Below, piece by piece: positions 23,671 through 32,257 of a stretch of DNA of 63,957 nucleotides. The number at the start of each line of letters is the position of its first letter. Position 1 is the stretch's first letter. Below the pieces are notes generated by a model. That model did not search any database. It was not told the origin of the DNA and worked only from the letters and a program-made list of their open reading frames with translations. The stretch lies in assembly GCA_023715865.1 (NCBI GenBank), contig JAMBOW010000012.1:1-63957 (forward strand). Direction: 5' to 3'. The stretch is from Neobacillus mesonae (GTDB lineage Bacteria > Bacillota > Bacilli > Paenibacillales > Paenibacillaceae). A program made the position numbers and the translations under genes.

Positions 23671-24231
23671 ATGAAATGGATAGTGGGACTCGGAAATCCC
23701 GGTTCTGAATATGCCAAGACGAGGCATAACATCGGTTTTATGGCACTCGATGCATTAGCAGAGCGTCATCATATAACCATTAACCAAAGCAAATGCAAAG
23801 CTCTCATTGGTGAGGGAATGATTCAGGGAGAAAAGGCGGTTCTCATTAAACCGATGACTTATATGAATCTTTCCGGAGAATCCATTCGGGCATATATGGA
23901 TTACTATAAGGCTTCCCTTGAAGACCTAATTGTAGTCTACGATGATATGGACACCGAAACAGGAAAGATCAGACTCAGATATCAAGGAAGCGCAGGTGGA
24001 CATAACGGCATTAAGTCGATTATCCAACACACGGGAACACAGCAATTTAACCGGGTAAGAATGGGTATTTCTAGACCGGAACCGGGTTATGCAATAGTTG
24101 ATTATGTGTTGTCCAAGTTTGCCAAAAAGGAACAAGAGGCTGTAGAGTCAATGATAGAATCGACCTGTGATGCTTTAGAGTTTGCAATGAAGGAAACATT
24201 TGAACGGACCATGGCTAAATTTAATGGCTGA
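23671..24231 (+). CDS. pth: peptidyl-tRNA hydrolase
   Basis: Releases tRNA from dropped-off peptidyl-tRNAs (SpoVC in Bacillus). The 186 residues carry VGLGNPGSEYAKTRHNIGF with the catalytic His20, KPMTYMNLSGE (Asn), VYDDMDTETGKIRLR (Asp) and GSAGGHNGIKSI. AGGAAGGAG precedes the ATG. Fin and mfd follow. Confidence 0.97.
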   Translation: MKWIVGLGNPGSEYAKTRHNIGFMALDALAERHHITINQSKCKALIGEGMIQGEKAVLIKPMTYMNLSGESIRAYMDYYKASLEDLIVVYDDMDTETGKIRLRYQGSAGGHNGIKSIIQHTGTQQFNRVRMGISRPEPGYAIVDYVLSKFAKKEQEAVESMIESTCDALEFAMKETFERTMAKFNG

Positions 24232-24302
24232 GATTCATAGGCTAAACCGATGATTTCTGGAAAGAATAGAAGATATCATTTCTTTTCAGGGAGGAAAAAT
24301 CC

Positions 24303-24533
24303 ATGGCAATTCACTATGTTTGCAAGCATTGCCGGACTTCAATAGGACAAATCGATGCAGCACATGTGACCGAGTCCCAGCTGGGTCTGCATTTCTTGAC
24401 CCCTGCAGAACGAAGGGATATAATAGCCTATAATTCAAATGGCGAGATGATTGTAAATATTACATGTGATTATTGTAATGAGGCTATTCTGGTTAACCCA
24501 GAACTCAGCCTGCTCACAAATCCGCTACAATAG
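24303..24533 (+). CDS. fin: anti-sigma-F factor Fin
   Basis: Fin (YabK) binds sigma-F in the forespore and promotes the switch to sigma-G. The 76 residues have a zinc ribbon with C7/C10 and C55/C58, framed by IHYVCKHCRTSIG and ITCDYCNEAI, and the conserved HFLTPAERRDII. GGGAGG lies before the ATG. Its position between pth and mfd is as in Bacillus. Together with Gin, both known sigma-F/sigma-G checkpoint proteins are in this window. Confidence 0.92.
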   Translation: MAIHYVCKHCRTSIGQIDAAHVTESQLGLHFLTPAERRDIIAYNSNGEMIVNITCDYCNEAILVNPELSLLTNPLQ

Positions 24534-24588
24534 TGACAAAGTCTAGTATATTAGAGCTATTGGGGATGGAGTGCTTACTCCCCCTTGC

Positions 24589-24620
24589 AGCCTTGGCAGC
24601 GTTTGCTGAGGCTTTTTTTT
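24589..24620 (+). terminator. terminator after fin
   Basis: AGCC-N3-GCAGC pairs with GCTG-A-GGCT, followed by eight T. Confidence 0.82.
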
Positions 24621-24753
24621 CAGTTATCTGAAGATTACTGACGGTTTTCGTATGGAAAGCCAAGTCAAAAAGGATTATGATAAAATTGAATCCATTATCC
24701 ATTTGTTTACAATTGATTGATAAGTATAGAAAGTTATAAGAGAGGTGCCCCTT

Positions 24754-27700
24754 TTGCTACAAGCACTTATTGAAGCATTTTCTAAAGATTCCGATTTTGA
24801 ATCGATAACTTCCGGTATTCGGTCAGGAATGAAGGAGCAGCTCATCTCCGGATTGTCCGGCTCAGCCCGTCAAGTCATGATGGCAGCTTTACATGAACAG
24901 CTAAATAGACCGATGCTCGTGGTGACTCATAATATGTTTGCGGCACAAAAAGTAGCAGAGGACTTGCAGGAAGCGCTTTCCCCTGATCAAGTACTGTTAT
25001 ACCCTGCTAATGAGCTTATTGCCGCGGAAGCAGCGATATCAAGTCCCGAAACGCTTGCCCAGCGCATTGAAGTGTTACTGAAGTGTGCGGCTGGATTTCG
25101 GGGCATTGTTGTGATTCCACTCTCAGGAGCGCGCCGTTATTTGCCTGCGCCAAATGTGATAGCAAATGCGGAAATAACTCTTAAACAAAGCGGAACGATT
25201 GAGCTTGAGCATTTTCTTAAAAGTATGGTTGAGTTGGGTTATGAGCGTGTGGAGCGCGTTGAATCCAAGGGTGAGATGAGTGTTCGTGGAGGAATTATTG
25301 ACTTCTTCCCGCTTACTTCCGATCTTGCTTACCGTATTGAGCTATTTGATGATGAAATTGATTCCATTCGTACGTTTGACCCTGTTGATCAGCGTTCCAT
25401 TGAACGAAAGGAACAGGTAACGATAACTCCATGCAAAGAGCTGATTGCGAGTCAGGAACGAATGGAGCAGGCTGCCGATAAAGTTAAAGTTCTGCTTGAA
25501 GAGCAGCTGGAGAAGACGACAGACCGCCAAGCGAAAGTGCGTTTGCGTGAGGAGATTCAGCGGGAGATTGAGCTGCTGCGTGAGCATGTCTATTTTCCGG
25601 AAATATATAAATATGTAACGGAACTGTATCCTGAACAACAAACAATATACAACTATATGCCAGAGGACACCATCTTGATTATGGATGAGCCGGCAAGGCT
25701 TCTAGAGACGGGCAAACAGCTTGAACGCGATGAGTCCGAATGGAGTGTTCACCTGCTTCAGAATGGAAAGACGCTGCCGCAGCTTACGCTGTCGCTTGAT
25801 CATGATGAGGTATTGTACCATCGGCCGTTTCAGACCTTATTCTTATCCATTTTCCTTCGCCAGGTACCGCATACCCAGCCGCAGAACATATTGAATATGG
25901 TGAGCCGGAGCATGCAGGATTTCCATGGTCAAATGAATGTTCTCAAGGCAGAAATGGAACGCTGGCAAAAAGCTGGCGTGAACGTGTTTATGCTGGCCAG
26001 CGGAGACGAACGACTTGATCGGATGCGGAAAGTACTGCAGGACTATGATATCCATGAGCCTAATATGATGATTGGAAATCTGCAGAGCGGATTTGAGATG
26101 CCGTCTGTTCACTTGGCTGTCATTACGGAAGGCGAGATGTTCTCGCAGAAACAGCGTAAAGTAAGAAAGCCAATGCGTAACGTAGATAATGCGGAACGGA
26201 TCAAGAGCTACAGTGAGCTTAAGGTCGGCGACTATGTCGTGCATCAAAATCACGGAATTGGTAAATATATGGGGATCGGCACGCTTGAAGTCGCTGGCAT
26301 TCATAAAGACTACATGCACATTTTGTATGCAGGCGGGGATAAGCTGTCTGTCCCTATTGAGCAGATCGATTTAATTCAGAAATATGTCGGCTCCGAAGAG
26401 AAAGAGCCAAAGATTTATAAGCTCGGTGGCAATGAGTGGACACGTGTTAAAAATAAAGTCCGCAGTTCAGTTCAGGATATCGCCGATGACCTGATTAAGT
26501 TATATGCAGAGCGTCAATCGTCCCCAGGGTATGCCTTTGATAAGGATACGACAGAGCAGCAGGAGTTTGAGGATATGTTCCCTTACGACGAAACCCCTGA
26601 CCAGATACGGGCGATTGAGGAAATCAAGAAGGATATGGAGCAAAGCCGTCCGATGGACAGGTTGCTGTGCGGAGACGTAGGTTACGGGAAGACAGAAGTA
26701 GCTATCCGTGCTGCATTCAAGTCGGCAATTGAGGGTAAGCAGGTCGCCGTACTTGTTCCGACAACCATCCTTGCTCAGCAGCATTATGAAACGTTCCGTG
26801 AGCGTTTTTCAGGTTATCCGTTCAATGTGAGCGTACTTAGCCGATTCCGTTCCCGTAAAGAACAGAATGAAACGACAAAAGGCATTAAGCAAGGGACGAT
26901 TGACATCGTGATAGGGACACATCGTCTGCTGTCGCAGGACCTTGTGTTTAAGGATCTCGGACTCTTAATTGTCGATGAAGAGCAGCGTTTTGGTGTTACG
27001 CATAAGGAAAAACTGAAAAAGCTCAAAACAAACGTTGACGTCCTTACGCTGACAGCAACTCCGATCCCAAGAACGCTTCATATGTCCATGCTGGGCGTGC
27101 GTGATTTATCGGTTATTGAAACTCCTCCAGAGAACAGATTCCCCGTGCAGACCTATGTCGTAGAACACAGCCAAACGCTGATGCGTGAGGCTATTGAGCG
27201 GGAGCTGGCACGCGGCGGTCAAGTGTACTACCTGTACAATAGAGTACAAGGGATACAGGAGATGGCAGCTGAAATTTCTGCACTTGTCCCTGAGGCAAGG
27301 GTAGGGGTTGGCCATGGCCAGATGTCTGAATCGGAGCTGGAGAAAACGATTCTCGATTTCCTCGATGGAGAGTTTGATGTGCTTGTCAGCACCAGTATTA
27401 TCGAAACAGGGGTCGATATCCCGAACGTTAATACACTGATCGTACATGACGCTGACAAGATGGGCTTATCGCAGCTGTATCAGCTGCGCGGACGGGTAGG
27501 ACGCTCTAACCGGATTGCTTATGCCTATTTCACCTATAAGAGAGACAAGGTGTTAACCGAAGTAGCAGAAAAGAGATTGCAATCCATTAAGGAATTTACG
27601 GAGCTCGGTTCCGGATTCAAAATTGCAATGCGAGATCTATCCATTCGCGGAGCGGGTAACTTGCTAGGGGCTGAGCAGCATGGCTTTATTGCATCAGTCG

Positions 27701-28278
27701 GGTTTGACCTCTATTCGCAGATGCTGGCTGAAGAAATAAATAAACGGAAGGTTACCATGCTTGGTGAAGAACCCTCGCAGGTTCAAACCTGGAGTACTGC
27801 CATTGATATTAGTATCGATGCATACCTCCCGTCCGATTATATTTATGACAGCATTCAGAAGATTGAGATTTATAAAAAAGTAGCTGTTCTGGCATCCTTC
27901 GATGATACGATGGAGCTTGAGGACGAGCTGGTAGACCGTTTCGGCGATCTGCCCGAAGCTGTAACGAACTTGCTCTCTGTCGCAAGACTTAAAATATACG
28001 GAAGAAAATACGGAATTGAGACTATTGTACAGCGCGGCGATCAGATTTCTGTGAAGTTCTATGAAGGACGTGAAAAAGCCGTGGATGGAGCCAAGCTTGC
28101 ACGGATTGGAAATCAGTTCGAAAGACGTGTACAATTTGAGCAAGGACAAAGTATGATTATTCACGTAAAAGGAAAGGGTCTTACAGATCAAGAGCAGCTT
28201 CAAATGCTTGAGAAGTTTCTTGCAGCCATAAAGGATGCATTTAAATCAAAGGGGGAACTACAGGATGTTGCAAAATAA
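24754..28278 (+). CDS. mfd: transcription-repair coupling factor Mfd
   Basis: Removes stalled RNA polymerase at DNA damage and recruits UvrA. The 1174 residues show the UvrB-like N-terminus, the RNA-polymerase interaction domain (VGDYVVHQNHGIGKYMGI), and a RecG-like helicase with Walker A CGDVGYGKTEVA, DEEQRFG (DEAD-type box), TATPIPRTL, and the TRG motif region QLRGRVGRS. TTG 24754 is 6-7 nt after AGAGGTG and yields MLQALIEAFSKDSDF; a GTG at 24745 overlaps the binding site. The 3' end overlaps the next gene by 14 nt. Confidence 0.96.
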   Translation: MLQALIEAFSKDSDFESITSGIRSGMKEQLISGLSGSARQVMMAALHEQLNRPMLVVTHNMFAAQKVAEDLQEALSPDQVLLYPANELIAAEAAISSPETLAQRIEVLLKCAAGFRGIVVIPLSGARRYLPAPNVIANAEITLKQSGTIELEHFLKSMVELGYERVERVESKGEMSVRGGIIDFFPLTSDLAYRIELFDDEIDSIRTFDPVDQRSIERKEQVTITPCKELIASQERMEQAADKVKVLLEEQLEKTTDRQAKVRLREEIQREIELLREHVYFPEIYKYVTELYPEQQTIYNYMPEDTILIMDEPARLLETGKQLERDESEWSVHLLQNGKTLPQLTLSLDHDEVLYHRPFQTLFLSIFLRQVPHTQPQNILNMVSRSMQDFHGQMNVLKAEMERWQKAGVNVFMLASGDERLDRMRKVLQDYDIHEPNMMIGNLQSGFEMPSVHLAVITEGEMFSQKQRKVRKPMRNVDNAERIKSYSELKVGDYVVHQNHGIGKYMGIGTLEVAGIHKDYMHILYAGGDKLSVPIEQIDLIQKYVGSEEKEPKIYKLGGNEWTRVKNKVRSSVQDIADDLIKLYAERQSSPGYAFDKDTTEQQEFEDMFPYDETPDQIRAIEEIKKDMEQSRPMDRLLCGDVGYGKTEVAIRAAFKSAIEGKQVAVLVPTTILAQQHYETFRERFSGYPFNVSVLSRFRSRKEQNETTKGIKQGTIDIVIGTHRLLSQDLVFKDLGLLIVDEEQRFGVTHKEKLKKLKTNVDVLTLTATPIPRTLHMSMLGVRDLSVIETPPENRFPVQTYVVEHSQTLMREAIERELARGGQVYYLYNRVQGIQEMAAEISALVPEARVGVGHGQMSESELEKTILDFLDGEFDVLVSTSIIETGVDIPNVNTLIVHDADKMGLSQLYQLRGRVGRSNRIAYAYFTYKRDKVLTEVAEKRLQSIKEFTELGSGFKIAMRDLSIRGAGNLLGAEQHGFIASVGFDLYSQMLAEEINKRKVTMLGEEPSQVQTWSTAIDISIDAYLPSDYIYDSIQKIEIYKKVAVLASFDDTMELEDELVDRFGDLPEAVTNLLSVARLKIYGRKYGIETIVQRGDQISVKFYEGREKAVDGAKLARIGNQFERRVQFEQGQSMIIHVKGKGLTDQEQLQMLEKFLAAIKDAFKSKGELQDVAK

Positions 28279-29440
28279 GAAAAAAACCTGGAAGACGATA
28301 GCGGTGACGGCAGTCGGCGCATTATCCATATCTCTTCTAGCTGCTTGCGGAAGCAGTGAAGAAAGCAGCGGCGGCTTCAATAATTCCACTGAAGGCGACA
28401 CAAGTGCTGTTGTCGTGAAATACAAAGGCGGCGAAATTACGGAGAATGAATTCAACACAGAACTAAAAATTATGAAATTCATGAGTCCGGATGTCGCTTC
28501 TCTGCTCGAAATGGATCAATTCCGCGAAGTACTCGAACAGCAGCAGGTAACCTATGAGTACCTCAGCAACGATGCTTCTAAGGAAGCAGCAGAGAAAGGT
28601 TTGGAAGAAGCACAGACCCAGTTGGAGCAAATGAAAACACAAGTAGGCGGAGAAGAAGCCTGGAATACAATGCTGAAAGAGTATGACTTAACTGAGGACG
28701 AGCTCAAGAATTATATGGCTCGGGTTATGACCATCGTTCAAGATAAATCGAAAGATGTAACGGATGAACAATTAAAGGCTGAGTTTGACAAAAATATTGA
28801 CCAATTCATTACGGCAAGCGTTCGCCATGTATTGATTAACTTTACCGATCCGGAAACAAATGAAGAGCGTCCAGAGGGAGAAGCTCTGAAAATTGCCAAG
28901 GAAGTAAAAGCAAAACTAGATAAAGGCGAGGATTTTGCCACTGTCGCTAAAGAATATTCAGAGGATCCGGGTTCTGCAGAGAACGGCGGCCTGTACGAGG
29001 ATACCCCTGTAGCTTCTTGGGTAGATGCTTTTAAAGAAGCAGCCAAGACTCAGGAGCTTAATGTGATCGGTGATCCTGTCGAAACGGAATATGGCTACCA
29101 CATCATCAAAGTTGAGAAACGTACTGAGCCGAAGTTTGAAGAACTGACAGACGAGCAGAAGGAAACACTGACTAACTCCATCGTAAATACACAAATTCAA
29201 GACTTTATGACGAATGATCTTGAAGGAATCATGGAAGGCGAAATCACGCTTCCAGCTAACCCAGCTGCTGAAGAGGGCACCGATGGAACGGAAGGCACGG
29301 GCACGGGAACTGAGGGCACAGAAGAAGGAACCACAGGTGATGACAGTGCTGCTGATGAGAGCAAAACGGACAACAGCACAACCGATGAAGGAACAGCAAC
29401 AGATGGTACAACTACAGAGTCCGGTACAGACGGAAAATAA
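28265..29440 (+). CDS. PrsA-like foldase lipoprotein
   Basis: A 391-residue membrane-anchored peptidyl-prolyl isomerase expected to help secreted proteins fold outside the cell. A basic N-region and hydrophobic core end in the lipobox LAAC; the SurA_N-like helical region follows (about 50-165), then a parvulin domain (about 170-270, ITASVRHVLINF to GYHIIKVEK). The last 60 residues are low-complexity Thr, Gly, Glu, Asp and Ser. AAAGGGGG lies inside mfd, and ATG 28265 overlaps the mfd end by 14 nt, so translation is probably coupled. Confidence 0.9.
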   Translation: MLQNKKKTWKTIAVTAVGALSISLLAACGSSEESSGGFNNSTEGDTSAVVVKYKGGEITENEFNTELKIMKFMSPDVASLLEMDQFREVLEQQQVTYEYLSNDASKEAAEKGLEEAQTQLEQMKTQVGGEEAWNTMLKEYDLTEDELKNYMARVMTIVQDKSKDVTDEQLKAEFDKNIDQFITASVRHVLINFTDPETNEERPEGEALKIAKEVKAKLDKGEDFATVAKEYSEDPGSAENGGLYEDTPVASWVDAFKEAAKTQELNVIGDPVETEYGYHIIKVEKRTEPKFEELTDEQKETLTNSIVNTQIQDFMTNDLEGIMEGEITLPANPAAEEGTDGTEGTGTGTEGTEEGTTGDDSAADESKTDNSTTDEGTATDGTTTESGTDGK

Positions 29441-29455
29441 TGAATGATACGTTAC

Positions 29456-29488
29456 AAGGCGCGGGAAACCGCGTCTTTTTCTTTTTAT
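29456..29488 (+). terminator. terminator after the PrsA-like gene
   Basis: AGGCGCGG pairs with CCGCGTCT over a GAAA loop, then TTTCTTTTT. Confidence 0.88.
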
Positions 29489-29489
29489 C

Positions 29490-29878
29490 AAAAAGGCTTG
29501 CGGTTAGTACTGATTAGTTTCTTGAAGCTGAATTTGCGCGACCTATTAGGAACTTATTGCATAAACGATGTATAAGGAAATGGGAACAGAAGAATACTAT
29601 GGTCTAGATAGATTGAGCTAAAGTTCTTCATCGTCATTTTCTTGATTAAGGGATCTGATAGCATGACTGACTATAAGTTCTTTAGTTCATTCTATGCAGA
29701 GAGACTGAACTAAAGCGGTTGACTTTGGGTCCCTTTAAGAACAGAGCTGCTACCCGTGCTGAATATGATTTTTCTTTAGTTCACTCTATAAAGGAATCAC
29801 ACTAAACTACCCTGGACCCTCCTCATAAAAAGGAACAGTAGTTGAAAAATCTTCTCGAGAAAGTGGGGCAACATGTAA
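29490..29878 (+). other. spoVT upstream region with two related palindromic repeats
   Basis: No gene is visible. TTCTTTAGTTCA occurs twice, at 29678-29689 and 29772-29783. Each is followed by YTCTAT and, after about 16-22 nt, by a reverse partner: a perfect CTTTAGTTCA/TGAACTAAAG hairpin for the first (29680-29715) and a weaker TAGTT/AACTA for the second. Each copy contains a CAYTCTA that resembles a sigma-G -10; GAATA at 29761-29765 could be the -35 for the second (16 nt spacer). spoVT is sigma-G dependent in Bacillus. Confidence 0.5.
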
Positions 29879-30421
29879 ATGAAAGCTACTGGTATCGTCC
29901 GCCGTATTGATGACCTTGGTCGTGTGGTTATTCCCAAAGAAATTCGCCGTACTCTGCGAATTCGCGAGGGAGACCCTTTAGAGATTTTTGTAGACCGTGA
30001 CGGCGAAGTAATTTTGAAAAAATACTCGCCTATTGGCGAGCTGGGCGACTTTGCAAAAGAGTATGCAGAGTCACTTTACGAAAGTACAGGTCATGTAACG
30101 CTGATCTCTGATCGCGATACGATTATTACTGTGGCTGGCGGTTCCAAGAAGGAATATTTGGACAAGCAGATTGGCCACATGGTTGAGAGCTCCATGGATA
30201 ATCGCAAGACTCAGCTGGAGAACAGCAATGGATCTTATGAATTAGCTAGAGATCATATCGAACCTTTGTCCTCTTTTGTCGTAGCGCCGATTATATCTGG
30301 AGGAGATCCGATTGGTGCGGTCATTATGTACAACAAAGATGAATCCACTAAAATGTCTCAGTTGGAGATAAAAATGGCTGAAACCGCTGCCGCATTCCTT
30401 GGGAAGCAGATGGAACAATAG
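29879..30421 (+). CDS. spoVT: stage V sporulation regulator SpoVT
   Basis: Forespore transcription factor acting with sigma-G. The 180 residues combine an AbrB-type N-terminal DNA-binding domain (GIVRRIDDLGRVVIPKEIRR, 1-50) with a C-terminal GAF-like domain (about 56-178) whose ligand is unknown. The N-terminus is close to the AbrB protein of this window. The ATG follows AAAGTGGGG. One-gene unit with a strong terminator. Confidence 0.97.
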   Translation: MKATGIVRRIDDLGRVVIPKEIRRTLRIREGDPLEIFVDRDGEVILKKYSPIGELGDFAKEYAESLYESTGHVTLISDRDTIITVAGGSKKEYLDKQIGHMVESSMDNRKTQLENSNGSYELARDHIEPLSSFVVAPIISGGDPIGAVIMYNKDESTKMSQLEIKMAETAAAFLGKQMEQ

Positions 30422-30430
30422 CATGGCATA

Positions 30431-30466
30431 AAAACTCCCGCCTTTCCAAAGGCAGGGGTTTTTTGC
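30431..30466 (+). terminator. terminator after spoVT
   Basis: AACTCCCGCCTTT pairs with AAAGGCAGGGGTT over a tight loop, then six T. Confidence 0.92.
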
Positions 30467-30552
30467 TGTTCGTGTAGTTTCATCTGCAATTCATACATGT
30501 ATAATAAAACTCATGTAATGAACCTTATCCTAAAAAAAGCAGGTATGTATGA

Positions 30553-32193
30553 ATGAATTCATCTGAATCCGGCAGAAAGCTGCTCCAAGGGGCCTTTGTC
30601 CTCAGCAGCGCTGCCATCTTGTCCAAGCTGATCGGGACTCTGCAGAAGATTCCTTTGCAAAATATTGCAGGTGACGGCGTATTTGGTATTTATAATACGG
30701 TATATCCCTTTTACCTGATGCTCGTTACACTTGCTACGGCAGGCTTTCCAATCGCGGTATCCAAGCTCGTAGCGGAGGCAGAGGCTAGGGGGGATGCAGA
30801 GGAAGGACGAAGAGTGCTGAAGGCTACAGTCGTTCTTCTTGCTATTATGGGCGGAATTCTCTGTGTGCTTATGTATTTCTGTGCACCGCTGATCGGAAGG
30901 CTGATTGATAACAGCCAAGTCATTGCTTCCGTACGCGCCGCATCAGTTTCTCTACTATTTGTACCGATTATGGCTGGACTTAGGGGATACTTTCAGGGTC
31001 TGCAAAATATGGTGCCTACAGCAATATCCCAAGTCACAGAGCAAACGGTACGAGTGGCGGTTATGCTTGTCCTGTTATTTCTGCTCATGAGCTATGGCGC
31101 AGGAGGAGAGAGCATTGCAGCCGGGGCTATGCTGGGATCGGCGGCAGGCGGAGCAGCAGGACTGCTGGTGATGTGGCTGTTCTGGATCAGGAACTCCAGA
31201 AAGATGAGGAAGAGTGCTCTTCCTAATGAGCAGCTCCGAGACGAGGGTCGAAAAAGTTCGATTTCCCTGCTCGGTACTGTGCTGAAATATGCGATTCCGG
31301 TCGCTCTTGGATCGGTTGCGGTGCCCCTGATCAACATGGTCGATACCTTTACCGTACCCCGGCTTCTGAAGCTGGAGGGTTTGAATGATTTGGAGGCTAT
31401 GCAGGAATTCGGTATTTATAACCGGGGACTCCCGCTTGTACAGCTAGTAACGATGCTGGCAACCTCCTTGTCCGTACTATTTATCCCTGCTTTAGCAGAG
31501 GCGAGGGTAAGGCGCGATCAATCTGGCATTCAAAGACAAAGCAGTCTGGCGCTTAAATGGTTCTGGCTGATTGGTCTCGCTGCTTCTGTTGGCATTGTCG
31601 TGCTCGCAGAGCCGATTAATCGGATGCTGTATATGAATGCGGAGGGGACAACGACGCTGCGCATTTTGTCTTTATCGGCTGCAGGCAGCACCGTGGGTGT
31701 CATCGCTGCCGCTCTGCTCCAGGGGCTCGGCAGTGCCAAGGCGCCTGCCATCATTATGCTGGCAGCAGCAGCCATCAAGACGCTGCTGAACCTTGTACTT
31801 GTGCCGCACCTTGGCGTGAACGGAGCGGCACTTTCGTCGGCGGCAGCATTTGCTGCAGCAGCCGTCATGAACGCGCTGCTGCTGGCACGCCTGCTGCAGC
31901 TGCGCTTGTCCTTTCGCGCCGCGCTCCTAAAGCCGGCGCTCGTTACTGCCGCGATGGCAATCTGTGCGGCAGGGGCAGCGTTAGGCGCTGCGCTGTGCGC
32001 CAGCGCCATCGGATTTGCGGCGGACGGACGCTTCGCCGCCCTGCTTCAAAGCCTGCTCGGCGTAGCGGCAGGCGTTCTTGTCTTCGTGCTGGGGGCGCTC
32101 GGCACGAAGTTGATCACGGCAGCGGAGCTCGCCGTACTGCCGAAGGGCACAAAACTTACAAAGCTGCTGCAGAAGCTGAAGCTGCTTGCGTGA
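30553..32193 (+). CDS. yabM: MOP-superfamily flippase YabM (SpoVB/MurJ-like)
   Basis: A polytopic membrane protein of 546 residues with about 14 transmembrane helices, of the polysaccharide/lipid II flippase superfamily. It probably moves a lipid-linked precursor across the membrane. LQKIPLQNIAGDGVFGIYNTVYPFY near the N-terminus and GLRGYFQG in the middle are typical of SpoVB relatives. The last 150 residues are very alanine- and leucine-rich and coded by a markedly GC-rich stretch (about 31700-32190). yabN follows. The exact substrate cannot be told. Confidence 0.9.
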   Translation: MNSSESGRKLLQGAFVLSSAAILSKLIGTLQKIPLQNIAGDGVFGIYNTVYPFYLMLVTLATAGFPIAVSKLVAEAEARGDAEEGRRVLKATVVLLAIMGGILCVLMYFCAPLIGRLIDNSQVIASVRAASVSLLFVPIMAGLRGYFQGLQNMVPTAISQVTEQTVRVAVMLVLLFLLMSYGAGGESIAAGAMLGSAAGGAAGLLVMWLFWIRNSRKMRKSALPNEQLRDEGRKSSISLLGTVLKYAIPVALGSVAVPLINMVDTFTVPRLLKLEGLNDLEAMQEFGIYNRGLPLVQLVTMLATSLSVLFIPALAEARVRRDQSGIQRQSSLALKWFWLIGLAASVGIVVLAEPINRMLYMNAEGTTTLRILSLSAAGSTVGVIAAALLQGLGSAKAPAIIMLAAAAIKTLLNLVLVPHLGVNGAALSSAAAFAAAAVMNALLLARLLQLRLSFRAALLKPALVTAAMAICAAGAALGAALCASAIGFAADGRFAALLQSLLGVAAGVLVFVLGALGTKLITAAELAVLPKGTKLTKLLQKLKLLA

Positions 32194-32257
32194 CTCGATT
32201 TCAATCTGGATATGATGATATGATGAATCTAATTTGATTTTGTTGGAGGTAATGATC

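Noticed and set aside
31530..32009. Minus-strand Ala/Ser-rich frame within yabM
   Set aside because: Produced by the GC-rich codons of yabM; no start signal.
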